DNA of 13,703 nt from Fidelibacterota bacterium (GTDB lineage: Bacteria; Fidelibacterota; UBA8477; JABMPR01): assembly GCA_030596225.1 (NCBI GenBank), contig JAUVKO010000027.1, positions 1 through 13,703 on the forward strand. Reading direction: 5' to 3'. Below the pieces are notes generated by a model, which saw only the letters and a list, made by a program, of their open reading frames with translations, was not told the origin of the DNA and did no database searches. The position numbers were made by a program, and so were the translations under genes. Shown here one piece after another: positions 1-7,497 of the stretch (position 1 is the first letter of the stretch; the number at the start of each line of letters is the position of its first letter).

Positions 1-15
1 CCCGCCTGTGGCGGG
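1..15. repeat. Perfect short inverted repeat (hairpin)
   Basis: CCCGCC at 1-6 is the exact reverse complement of GGCGGG at 10-15, with a three-base loop. It sits at the window edge, so a larger repeat could continue outside. It could form a stable stem in RNA from either strand. No T-rich run follows within view, so its role as a terminator is unsupported. Confidence 0.6.
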
Positions 16-40
16 ATGTTCCACTTGCTGATGAGCCTAG

Positions 41-97
41 CCTGTCCTGAGCTTGCCTGCCGTGGCGTAGCCCAATGGGCGAAGACTGGTCGAAGGG
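41..97. repeat. Dispersed-repeat-like sequence, apparently split by 34 bases
   Basis: CCTGTCCTGAGCTTG at 41-55 and TCGAAGGG at 90-97 would join to give a 23-base sequence that I recall as a frequent intergenic repeat in many environmental bacterial genomes. Between the two halves lie 34 bases (56-89) that contain an 11-base palindrome, GCCCA-A-TGGGC, at 70-80. The sequence itself is directly visible. Its identity as a dispersed repeat, and the reading of 56-89 as an insertion, come from memory and inference, since only one copy lies in this window. Confidence 0.4.
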
Positions 98-102
98 AAG
101 TA

Positions 103-119
103 TGACACGTTACGTGCCA
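103..119. repeat. Imperfect inverted repeat 3' of the msbA-type gene
   Basis: TGACACGT (103-110) and ACGTGCCA (112-119) are inverted repeats around one base, with a single mismatch that becomes a G-U pair in RNA from the minus strand. It begins about 28 bases after the msbA stop codon. A processing or weak termination hairpin is possible, but there is no U tract after it. Confidence 0.4.
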
Positions 120-146
120 CTTGGAGGTGTAATTGGTATTAAACGG

Positions 147-1982
147 TCACGCGTGCTTACTGCTATCAGTAGCGAATTGTAAGCGGTAAAGTTTCTCATA
201 GAGCCCACCGGCCTGGCTTAAGCTTTTATGGTTCCCTTCTTCTACAATCTCACCTTTGTCCATGACCAGAATCTTATCTGCATTCAAAATAGTGGAAAGA
301 CGATGTGCGATAACAATAACAGTTCGCCCCTTCATCAATGCATCAATAGCTGACTGAACCGCTTTCTCAGATTCAGTATCCAGGGCAGATGTGGCTTCAT
401 CCAGAATTAGGATCGAAGGATCTTTAAGCAGGGCACGAGCTATGGCGATCCGTTGTTTCTGTCCACCTGACAAACGAGCACCATGTTCACCGAGCATGGT
501 TTCATATTGTTCTTCCAATTCTATAATGAACTCATGGGCATTTGCTCGTCTAGCAGCCTTTTCCACCTGGGATTGACTACTTTCCATTCCATAAGCAATA
601 TTGTTAAATACAGTATCATTGAACAGAATTGTCTCTTGCGAAACGATGCCAATCTGACTACGAATACTAGATCGTGTCAAATTTCTGATATCATGACCAT
701 CAATGCTAATACTACCGGCATTTATATCATGAAATCTGGGAATCAAGTCTACCACTGTTGTTTTTCCGGCACCACTCGGTCCGACCAAGGCAACGACTTC
801 ACCTTTGTGTATGGTCGTATTTAAATTCCTGATAGTCTGCAACTCCGAACTATCATAGGCGAAAGTAACGTCCTCAAAACGAATCTCTTTTTCGAAACCT
901 GCGAGCTCATAACTACCCCTCTCGTCTCTAATTGCCGGCTCAATATCCAATATTTTAAAAACCCGGCCACCGGCAGCTACTCCGGTTTGGATATGGATAT
1001 TAACCTTTGCCAAATTCCGAATAGGCTGGTAAAGAGCAAAAAGGATGATGATAAATCGTAAAAAGTCTGAACTGCTAATGGTACCATGCTCAAGTACCTG
1101 AACACCACCTAGCCATAAAAGTGTAACTGCCATGGTCACACCTAGCATCTCAGTAACTGGTAGCGAAAGACTCTGCAACATGATCTGCCGAAACATAAGA
1201 CGAAACAGCTTCTGGGCTTCTCGACCGAACCGTTTTTTCTCATTCCCTTCATTTACAAAAGCCTTAATAATCCTAATACCGGAGATCAGCTCAGAATAGC
1301 GGGATGTGATCTCACCTAGCTGGGTCTGTACACGAACAACTTTCCGTCTGATACTTTTACTAATCACCACGATAAAAAGAGTGGTAACCGGAATTATGAG
1401 AATAGAGATGAGTGTTAATTCCCAATTGATGATGAATAATATCGACAAGTAAGCAATGATATAAAGCGGTTCTATCACCAAAGGATGAAAGGTCGTTGCC
1501 AGGGCTTGATTCACCTTAAGAACATCATTCATTGCAAGAGAGATCAGATCACCACTGCGTCTCGTCTGAAAAAAACTCAGAGGCTGAGCCAAAAAATGCT
1601 GATACAGTTGTGTTCGAAGATTCTGAACAACTTTGGCCTGAACATAGCCCGTAAATAATTTGTTTCCATAGTATGCGATGGATTTGATAAAATAGCTGAA
1701 GAGGATAACCAATGCCAGAGTTCCCAGAGCTTCTATTGGAGTCCCAGAGAAGAAATGTTCCTCTGTAAATTGTTTGAGTCTTTCATTCAAACCCATCCCC
1801 TGGGTGAGTTGATCGGTTGAGCTGACAATTGGTTCTTCAGGACTTGAAAAGATTGTTGTGATGAAGGAAGCGGATAACCATAGGGTGAGAGAATGGAAAA
1901 AGACATTAATGATAGAAAAACCTATCCCGGTTGAAATATGAACCCAGTATGGTTTGATCAATTTTAATATTCGTAAATACAT
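147..1982 (-). CDS. msbA: ABC exporter, MsbA-type lipid A flippase
   Basis: A 611-residue half-transporter with an N-terminal transmembrane domain fused to an ATPase domain, expected to work as a homodimer in the inner membrane. Hydrophobic segments appear near residues 15-40, 84-106, 165-208 (two) and 275-320 (two). The ATPase domain shows Walker A GPSGAGKT at 401-408, Q-loop Q449, signature LSGGQ at 504-508, Walker B ILILDEA at 524-530 with catalytic E529, and the H-loop H560. The length fits the MsbA/exporter family. The specific role of flipping lipid A rests on context: it ends a lipid A gene series. Sequence alone cannot exclude another lipid or drug substrate. The loop between the first two membrane segments (about 41-83) is longer and more polar than I expect for E. 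coli MsbA. It starts at ATG, 7 bases after the tsaC-type gene, with no clear Shine-Dalgarno sequence. Confidence 0.88.
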   Translation of the reverse strand: MYLRILKLIKPYWVHISTGIGFSIINVFFHSLTLWLSASFITTIFSSPEEPIVSSTDQLTQGMGLNERLKQFTEEHFFSGTPIEALGTLALVILFSYFIKSIAYYGNKLFTGYVQAKVVQNLRTQLYQHFLAQPLSFFQTRRSGDLISLAMNDVLKVNQALATTFHPLVIEPLYIIAYLSILFIINWELTLISILIIPVTTLFIVVISKSIRRKVVRVQTQLGEITSRYSELISGIRIIKAFVNEGNEKKRFGREAQKLFRLMFRQIMLQSLSLPVTEMLGVTMAVTLLWLGGVQVLEHGTISSSDFLRFIIILFALYQPIRNLAKVNIHIQTGVAAGGRVFKILDIEPAIRDERGSYELAGFEKEIRFEDVTFAYDSSELQTIRNLNTTIHKGEVVALVGPSGAGKTTVVDLIPRFHDINAGSISIDGHDIRNLTRSSIRSQIGIVSQETILFNDTVFNNIAYGMESSQSQVEKAARRANAHEFIIELEEQYETMLGEHGARLSGGQKQRIAIARALLKDPSILILDEATSALDTESEKAVQSAIDALMKGRTVIVIAHRLSTILNADKILVMDKGEIVEEGNHKSLSQAGGLYEKLYRLQFATDSSKHA

Positions 1983-1989
1983 GATGCGC

Positions 1990-2622
1990 TTAGTTTAGAA
2001 AATCCTGCAATACTTGGCGAGATATTTCGCCTTCGCGTAAAATCTTAAATGGATGGGTTGTGACATCAACCACAGTGCTCCCTTTTGAATATTCCAATGG
2101 CCCCACATCTATCATGAGAGGGAGCTGTTCCCCAAAATATTGCTGCACTTCAGTAAGCATGGTTGCTGCCGGTAAACCGGCCGGATTTACACTTGTTGTA
2201 GTAATGGGTCTGCCCAGTAATCGGGGAAGCTGGCAAGAAATCAAATCTCCCGGGACTCTGAATCCGATGGTTCCCTGTGTGGAGATAAGTTGTTTTGCAT
2301 AGGGTTGTTGACTCCTGCAGATCACCGTAAGAGCTCCCGGTAAAAAAGTACGAATCAAGTCTTGTGCCTGATCACTTAGATCAACAGCCTGAGAGAGAAG
2401 CTGATCAGCAGACTCCAACAGAACCGAAACCGGTAAATCTTTCCGTGCTTTTAAGTGGTAAAGTCTTTCAACAGCTTTTTCTGAGTAGGCGTCAACACCA
2501 AATCCATAAAGTGTATCAGTTGGATAAACAATTACTTCACCATCCATGAGGACTTGTTGGATCTGCCTTTCATAAGCCTTTGACAGATTGCCGGAACTAC
2601 TCTTTTGCTTCAACAGGATCAT
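1990..2622 (-). CDS. tsaC: Threonylcarbamoyl-AMP synthase (Sua5/YciO/YrdC family)
   Basis: A 210-residue cytoplasmic protein of the YrdC fold. By family knowledge it makes threonylcarbamoyl-AMP from threonine, bicarbonate and ATP, the first step of t6A modification of ANN-reading tRNAs. Visible motifs are YPTDTLYG at 33-40, KARKDLP at 58-64, PGALT at 95-99, FRVP at 121-124, SVNPAG at 144-149, GSTVVD at 181-186 and REGEI at 196-200. It is the short form, lacking the C-terminal Sua5 domain. Its ATG overlaps the TGA of the upstream acyltransferase gene by four bases (ATGA), which implies translational coupling. Its place between two lipid A genes does not explain its function and is probably operon hitch-hiking. 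The YciO subgroup is hard to separate from TsaC by eye, so the exact activity is less certain than the family. Confidence 0.85.
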   Translation of the reverse strand: MILLKQKSSSGNLSKAYERQIQQVLMDGEVIVYPTDTLYGFGVDAYSEKAVERLYHLKARKDLPVSVLLESADQLLSQAVDLSDQAQDLIRTFLPGALTVICRSQQPYAKQLISTQGTIGFRVPGDLISCQLPRLLGRPITTTSVNPAGLPAATMLTEVQQYFGEQLPLMIDVGPLEYSKGSTVVDVTTHPFKILREGEISRQVLQDFLN

Positions 2623-3563
2623 GTTTGCTTTACAGCCTTAGCTTCCTTACGATCCAAATCTCTCCAGCGGCGATGAAACCAAAAATACTGCTCCGGAAAT
2701 TTCCGTATTTCCAGCTCTAGCTTACTTGTAAGCTCCTGGGTAATTGACTGCATCCAGTCATCATTCAAGATTTCCGGAAGATCATAGGGAATTTCCTCTA
2801 TCTTAATCCTGTATTTTCCACGATGTTGTGTGCAGGCCAGGAAAACCAATTTAGGTTTTACGCGATAAGTGAGGATTGCTGCTCCTTTGGGTGTGGATGA
2901 TGAAATCCCAAAAAAGTCAACTTTGAGACCCTTATTCGCCTTGAATTGATCACCGACGACAGCTAAACCTGTATAACGTTTGATGGCATCCTCAAAAGCG
3001 GGCATTCCTGACCATGAGTTGATCAATTTGAGGTGGTGGTATTCTCTGATCCATGTTAAGAACCAGTCCACCAGTGGATTTTTTTGTATGCGATAGATTG
3101 AGGCTGCACCGGAGCCAATTCCACCGGCATAGCGTCCGGCCATTTCCCAGGAACCAAAATGACCTGTAAAATACAATATTGGCTCATTGGCTGCCTGGGC
3201 AGAGAGAACATAGTCATCATAACCAGGTGCCTCAACGAGAGAGCGAACTTTCTTTTTACTGATCATCCACAATTTCAGTGTGGAAATAAAGCCTTCTCCC
3301 CAATGCTGATAGCAGGCTTTGATCAGTGCTTCTAATTCTGAGGAAACTAATTCCGGGAACGCCCTCTTAATATTCCGTTCTACTGTTGATTTCCGTTTAG
3401 TGAAGTATTTATATCCCAACCAACCCAAACCGCGTCCCAGACGCCAGGAGAGCGACCAGGGCAGGATAAAGAGAATTACATTAAAAACAGTGAGTAACAG
3501 AAACTCAACTGAATATCTAAGATATGTAATTGGTCTTACCTTTTTATGTCTGGGTGCTGCCAT
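2619..3563 (-). CDS. lpxL: Lipid A late acyltransferase (LpxL/HtrB family)
   Basis: A 314-residue member of the LpxL/LpxM acyltransferases, which transfer an acyl chain from ACP to the hydroxyl of a lipid A primary acyl chain at the inner face of the inner membrane. A membrane anchor is visible near residues 17-36. The catalytic HX4E motif is HFGSWE at 135-140 (H135, E140). Other family signatures are GDQ at 204-206, FFG at 217-219, TPKGAA at 224-229 and PEQYFWFHRRWR at 290-301. Only one such gene is seen here, so the number of secondary acyl chains cannot be inferred. LpxL, LpxM and LpxP cannot be told apart from sequence. It starts at ATG after a 58-base gap from rseP, the largest in the cluster. 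An in-frame TAG lies five codons upstream, so no longer start is available. Confidence 0.9.
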   Translation of the reverse strand: MAAPRHKKVRPITYLRYSVEFLLLTVFNVILFILPWSLSWRLGRGLGWLGYKYFTKRKSTVERNIKRAFPELVSSELEALIKACYQHWGEGFISTLKLWMISKKKVRSLVEAPGYDDYVLSAQAANEPILYFTGHFGSWEMAGRYAGGIGSGAASIYRIQKNPLVDWFLTWIREYHHLKLINSWSGMPAFEDAIKRYTGLAVVGDQFKANKGLKVDFFGISSSTPKGAAILTYRVKPKLVFLACTQHRGKYRIKIEEIPYDLPEILNDDWMQSITQELTSKLELEIRKFPEQYFWFHRRWRDLDRKEAKAVKQT

Positions 3564-3621
3564 ATCAGTGTTTAACTATTATTGTGTAGGTCATACAACT
3601 AACGAATGCCACGGCAATTAT

Positions 3622-4821
3622 CTAGAGACGAGCGATATCCTGAATGGTAATAAATAAAATCAATCCCAAAAGAAACATCATTCCCACCTGCTGAATGATC
3701 AGTTTTACTTTTATGGGTAAAGGTCTGCGAATGATTCCTTCGATACTAATGATGAGGAAGTGTCCACCATCCAGACCAGGTATTGGCAAAATATTAATAA
3801 AAGCCAAGTTGACACTAATGATCGCCATAAAATAGAAGACATCCAACCAACCACGACGTGCCATTTCACCAGCCATTTGAGCAATCATCACAGGACCACC
3901 AACTTGATCCATGGAGATTTCACCGGTGATCATGGACCAGAATCCGCGAGCCATAAGCGTTCCAAACATATAAGTGCTGCGAGCACCATACTTAACTGAT
4001 TCTGAGAATCCCAGATCCCTATGTTCTAAAACCCGACCAATGCCGATCATGCCAATGTCAATGTTGCCTTCAGCTGTAGGAACTGTTTCTTTGACCACTA
4101 AAAGAGAGTCAGCGTAACGAGTGCCACTGCTTAACCACTCAACTGCGATGGTCTTGCCGGGAAGATTCCGAACGATTGCTGTCAAATCTTCCCATTCAGT
4201 AACCGCCTGACCATTAATGGAAACGATCTGGTCTCCTTCACGGATTCCGGCTTCTTCTGCAGGGAATACCTGTCGTTCTTCGGTACTGACCATGGAGCCG
4301 ACATAAGTTCCCTCTACTGGCTCATCCATACCTGTGCTAAAAACAATACCAGTGAAGATGACAAATGCCAAAATCGCATTCATGATCACACCGCCCGAAA
4401 TGGTCAATAGCTGCTGCCAACGTTTCTTACTGCTAAATTCCCAGGGTTTACCCTGGACCTCACCGTCCATTGATTCATCGATCATTCCAGACATTTTAAC
4501 ATATCCACCAAAAGGGGTCCAACTGAGTGCATATTCAGTATCCCCGGCTTGAGGATGCTTTCGGGGAATGCGAAATTCGACGGTTTCGGCATTAAAAAGC
4601 CCCTGTAAGAACCAGGGAATAAAAATTTTAACCCATAGACCATCTACTTTGTTTTGAATGCTTATAAAACGAGGTGGCATACCAATGGAAAATCGTTCTA
4701 CTCGGATTCCCACCATGCGAGCAATTAAAAAATGACCCAATTCGTGAATTAGAATAAGGATGCCCAATGTGAATATTGCGGCGGCGATCGTATATAGTGT
4801 ACCTAGTGAGAAGAAACTCAT
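3622..4821 (-). CDS. rseP: Site-2 intramembrane zinc metalloprotease, RseP/RasP family
   Basis: A 399-residue inner-membrane protease that cleaves transmembrane substrates within the bilayer. In other bacteria these include anti-sigma factors and leftover signal peptides. The zinc site is HELGH at 26-30 in the first membrane helix, completed by the NxxPxPxLDGG-type motif at 343-353. GGYVKM lies at 105-110 and GGVIMN at 143-148. One PDZ domain is visible at about 172-245, whereas E. coli RseP has two. Hydrophobic helices lie near 8-35, 140-163, 325-348 and 372-395. Between the zinc motif and GGYVKM there are about 74 residues, compared with about 40 in E. coli, so an additional hydrophobic and basic segment is present around 53-93. 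It starts at ATG 10 bases after dxr. No anti-sigma or sigma factor gene is seen here, so the substrate is unknown. Confidence 0.95.
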   Translation of the reverse strand: MSFFSLGTLYTIAAAIFTLGILILIHELGHFLIARMVGIRVERFSIGMPPRFISIQNKVDGLWVKIFIPWFLQGLFNAETVEFRIPRKHPQAGDTEYALSWTPFGGYVKMSGMIDESMDGEVQGKPWEFSSKKRWQQLLTISGGVIMNAILAFVIFTGIVFSTGMDEPVEGTYVGSMVSTEERQVFPAEEAGIREGDQIVSINGQAVTEWEDLTAIVRNLPGKTIAVEWLSSGTRYADSLLVVKETVPTAEGNIDIGMIGIGRVLEHRDLGFSESVKYGARSTYMFGTLMARGFWSMITGEISMDQVGGPVMIAQMAGEMARRGWLDVFYFMAIISVNLAFINILPIPGLDGGHFLIISIEGIIRRPLPIKVKLIIQQVGMMFLLGLILFITIQDIARL

Positions 4822-4831
4822 TTAGCTTCTT

Positions 4832-5980
4832 TTAGCTCCTTTGTATAAAAGCTTGCGTCCACTTTTCCAGGGCTAAGATATCATCTAGATCCGGGTGTTC
4901 AAGGAAATCGTGGGTATTCATTGCTTTTGTTATTAATTCTGGAATAGCTGTAAACGGGATATTACCTTTAAGGAATCTGTAAACAGCCTCCTCGTTGGCA
5001 ACATTCAAAACCACCGGCAGGCTTCCACCACCCTCAAGTGCATCGAAAGCCAATTGAAGACATTTGAATTTATTGAAGTCCGGCTCTTCAAAAGTAAGGG
5101 CTCCGATTTTTGTCAGATCCAATTGTTCCCAGGTCTGGGGAAAATGTCGCGGATAGGTCAATGCGTATTGAATAGGGATCTTCATATCCGGCAAACCCAT
5201 TTGAGCTTTTACTGATCCATCTACAAACTCGACCATGGAGTGAATGATACTCTGGGGATGGATCACTATGTCTATCTTATCAACAGGAAGATGAAAGAGC
5301 CAATAGGCTTCGATAACTTCCAAACCCTTGTTCATCATGGTTGCTGAATCGATGGTAATCTTGCGGCCCATGGCCCAATTGGGATGTTTCAAAGCTTGAG
5401 CCACTGTGATATCCTTGAAGGCTGCTACAGGTGTTGCCCTGAAAGGTCCTCCTGAGCCGGTGATCACAAGGCGTTTGATATCTTCAGGAGCTTCACCCAC
5501 CAAACATTGCCAGATTGCGCTATGTTCACTATCGACAGGAAAAAGATTAACGCCTTTCTCGGTGAGCATATTGTTGATAAGCTCTCCGGCCATAACTAAA
5601 CTTTCCTTATTGGAAAGGGCTACATCAACACCCGCCTGAATGCACCTGATTGTAGGTTCCATTCCAGCACTGCCAACAAGACCATTCAACATGATATCTA
5701 TATCATCTCGGGATGCTAAATCTAAAAGACCTGCTCTCCCCTTTAGAACTTCTGTCCCAGGAAGGGCATCTTTGACTGTTTCATATTGATGCTCATCACT
5801 GATGACAACTGCTGCAGGTGAAAATTCGCGAGCTTGCTCGATCAGCAGATCAGCCTGCGAATGAGCAGATAAATATTTCAATCGAAACTGATCAGGAAAA
5901 CTGCGAACAACATTTAAAGCGTTCACACCGATACTTCCAGTCGAGCCTAATATGGAAATTTGTTTGGTCCTTGTATTCAT
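4832..5980 (-). CDS. dxr: 1-deoxy-D-xylulose 5-phosphate reductoisomerase
   Basis: A 382-residue cytoplasmic enzyme that converts 1-deoxy-D-xylulose 5-phosphate to 2-C-methyl-D-erythritol 4-phosphate with NADPH, the committed step of the MEP isoprenoid pathway. Motifs are GSTGSIG at 12-18 (NADPH loop), SNKESLV at 123-129, PVDSEHSAI at 148-156 with metal ligands D150 and E152, TGSGGPF at 174-180, a flexible-loop region HPNWAMG at 199-205, MMNKGLEVIEA at 215-225 with ligand E221, and HPQSIIHSMV at 241-250. Length and all key residues look intact. The ATG follows the stop codon of the preceding unknown gene with no spacer (TAGATG) and no obvious Shine-Dalgarno, which suggests reinitiation or coupling. 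The product ultimately feeds UppS, encoded earlier in the same gene run. Confidence 0.97.
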   Translation of the reverse strand: MNTRTKQISILGSTGSIGVNALNVVRSFPDQFRLKYLSAHSQADLLIEQAREFSPAAVVISDEHQYETVKDALPGTEVLKGRAGLLDLASRDDIDIMLNGLVGSAGMEPTIRCIQAGVDVALSNKESLVMAGELINNMLTEKGVNLFPVDSEHSAIWQCLVGEAPEDIKRLVITGSGGPFRATPVAAFKDITVAQALKHPNWAMGRKITIDSATMMNKGLEVIEAYWLFHLPVDKIDIVIHPQSIIHSMVEFVDGSVKAQMGLPDMKIPIQYALTYPRHFPQTWEQLDLTKIGALTFEEPDFNKFKCLQLAFDALEGGGSLPVVLNVANEEAVYRFLKGNIPFTAIPELITKAMNTHDFLEHPDLDDILALEKWTQAFIQRS

Positions 5981-6706
5981 CTATTTTCGTCTATCTATCA
6001 GATATTCATATGCAATGGAAAGCGCAGGACCTTCAACATCAAGGGGCAGAGAAAAGGACAATTTTGCTTGATCTAATAACATCCAGCTAATATACGGCAC
6101 AGCTTGCAGTAAGGTTTCATCATAATCCGGTATCCCCCGGCTATTCTCAATCAGAATGTGGTGCATATCCAGCATGGCAATCAGCCCAAAATCAAGAGAC
6201 CCACGGGAGAATCCATATAGCGCGTGCACACTAATATCCCGCTGATTGTAAGCATCCCCATAGATGGTATTCCAGCTTATACCAATCCCCTGCATAGTTT
6301 CTTGATTCTCACCCGGAAATTCAACCTGAATACCTGTCCCAACTGAAAAAGAGGGGTTATCAGCCGGCCAATGTGCGAATTGAGCCCAAAGGTTATAGCC
6401 AGGGTTGGGATAAATGCTAAACCGGGCAGCAGGGGTATAATATGCTCCATCTGAGCCATTAGGAATGAGATTAATGGATGTACTCAAGCCCAGGTAATGA
6501 TCTTCTCCACCAGCATTAGGTAAATTGCTGATCAAAGCTGCTGATCTCAGACCAGTCTGAAATGTTGAAGTATCATGCCAATTTGGATAATCACTTTTTG
6601 CATTTAAAATATTTATAGTCGGTAAGACAATCAGCAGGATCAAAATGGACTTGGGGGTAAATTTGGACATCTGTGAGGTTCTATATGACTGGAGGAAAAA
6701 CCTCAA
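5981..6706 (-). CDS. Unrecognised secreted protein, probably beta-rich envelope protein
   Basis: I do not recognise this 241-residue protein. It has a basic N-terminus, a hydrophobic stretch at about 20-34 and a likely signal peptidase site after INILNA (about residue 36). The mature part is rich in aromatic residues, glycine and alternating polar/hydrophobic stretches, for example near 93-110, 119-130, 139-149, 157-180 and 215-236, as expected for amphipathic beta strands. A small outer-membrane barrel is a reasonable guess, but the last residues (DRRK) lack the usual terminal Phe or Trp. The TTG start is chosen because GAGG lies 9 bases upstream, although that GAGG is also part of the lpxA coding end. 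An ATG at codon 13 (6668-6670) is the alternative and gives a more standard signal peptide but has no visible ribosome site. It lies 5 bases after lpxA and abuts dxr directly, so it is expected to be co-expressed with lipid A genes. No function can be assigned. Confidence 0.8.
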   Translation of the reverse strand: MRFFLQSYRTSQMSKFTPKSILILLIVLPTINILNAKSDYPNWHDTSTFQTGLRSAALISNLPNAGGEDHYLGLSTSINLIPNGSDGAYYTPAARFSIYPNPGYNLWAQFAHWPADNPSFSVGTGIQVEFPGENQETMQGIGISWNTIYGDAYNQRDISVHALYGFSRGSLDFGLIAMLDMHHILIENSRGIPDYDETLLQAVPYISWMLLDQAKLSFSLPLDVEGPALSIAYEYLIDRRK

Positions 6707-6711
6707 GCTTA

Positions 6712-7494
6712 TTATCCTCGGATAATTCCTCGTGAACTTTCCTCGATAAAATCAAGAATATCACGAATTTCCGAAGTGATATCCATATTCTCTTGAATAT
6801 CCTTAACAGCATGTGAGACATTCAAATGGCTACGATATATTCTGGTGTAGGCATGCTTAATATGATTGATAGACTCACTTGGGAAGCCGCGACGATGGAG
6901 ACCGACAGAGTTTAATCCATTATATGTCAGAGGTGAGTTAGAGGCTCTGATGTATGGTGGCACATCCTTGGTAATACGAAAACCACCGGCAATAAAAGCG
7001 TGTTTACCAATTTTGACAAACTGGTGAATAGGAACAGCTCCGCCGATGATAACAAAATCACCAATTTCCACATGACCGCCCATATTGCATGAGTTTGCAA
7101 TAATTACATTGTCACCAATCTTACAATCATGTCCGATATGTGAATACGCCATTACTAGTACATTGTTGCCAATGGTGGTTTTCCATCTATCTGTAGTGCC
7201 ACGATGGATAGTACAATATTCACGTACTATTACGTTATCACCAAGAATTGTCTGTGTCTCTTCATCAGCATATTTAAGGTCCTGAGGAATCTCCCCGACA
7301 ACAGCACCATTAAATAAGCGGCAGTTCTTGCCCAAAGTTGTCCGTGCTCCAATGAGTACATGAGCCTTGATAATACAGCTATCACCAATATTGACATTTT
7401 CTTCAACAATGGCATAAGGACCAATGATAACATTTTTTCCGATAGTTACATTATCGGGACTAATAATGGCAGTTGGATGAATGCGAGAAGCCAT
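6712..7494 (-). CDS. lpxA: UDP-N-acetylglucosamine acyltransferase
   Basis: A 260-residue cytoplasmic enzyme that performs the first lipid A step, transferring an R-3-hydroxyacyl chain from ACP to the 3-OH of UDP-GlcNAc. Residues 1-185 are hexapeptide repeats (I-G-x-x pattern) forming a left-handed beta helix, followed by a helical C-terminus. The catalytic histidine is H122 in HIGHDCKIG (119-127), matching E. coli H125. The HQF motif is at 157-159. By counting from HQF, the position equal to E. coli G173, part of the acyl chain length ruler, is G170, which suggests long-chain (around C14 or longer) hydroxyacyl use; this is inference. The C-terminal segment with GLHRRGF at 198-204 is typical of LpxA. 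The ATG is 3 bases after the stop of lpxC-fabZ, so translation is probably coupled. Confidence 0.97.
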   Translation of the reverse strand: MASRIHPTAIISPDNVTIGKNVIIGPYAIVEENVNIGDSCIIKAHVLIGARTTLGKNCRLFNGAVVGEIPQDLKYADEETQTILGDNVIVREYCTIHRGTTDRWKTTIGNNVLVMAYSHIGHDCKIGDNVIIANSCNMGGHVEIGDFVIIGGAVPIHQFVKIGKHAFIAGGFRITKDVPPYIRASNSPLTYNGLNSVGLHRRGFPSESINHIKHAYTRIYRSHLNVSHAVKDIQENMDITSEIRDILDFIEESSRGIIRG

Positions 7495-7497
7495 GAT

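Larger units (their letters stand above)
1..146. other. Gene-free left flank with repeat-like sequence
   Basis: No credible coding frame is seen between the window edge and the end of the msbA-type gene. The stretch is visibly richer in G and C than the genes beside it. It holds a perfect hairpin at 1-15, a repeat-like block at 41-97 and an imperfect inverted repeat at 103-119. As the 3' flank of the long minus-strand operon it is where transcription could end, but no hairpin is followed by a run of U on the minus strand, so I do not call an intrinsic terminator. Confidence 0.6.

Noticed and set aside
1..15. Hairpin as a rho-independent terminator of the operon
   Set aside because: The stem is GC-rich and perfect, but no U run follows on the minus strand within view, since the window ends there; termination is not supported.
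483..824. 113-codon plus-strand frame antisense to the msbA ATPase domain
   Set aside because: The opposite strand encodes intact Walker A, signature and Walker B motifs; the plus-strand frame gives a low-complexity, unrecognisable product.
3578..3606. Possible promoter in the rseP-lpxL gap: AATAAT (3578-3583) with TTCGTT (3601-3606), 17-base spacer, minus strand
   Set aside because: The -10-like box is fair but the -35-like box matches only its first two bases. In AT-rich DNA this occurs often by chance, so I do not call a promoter, although the 58-base gap is the most likely place for one.
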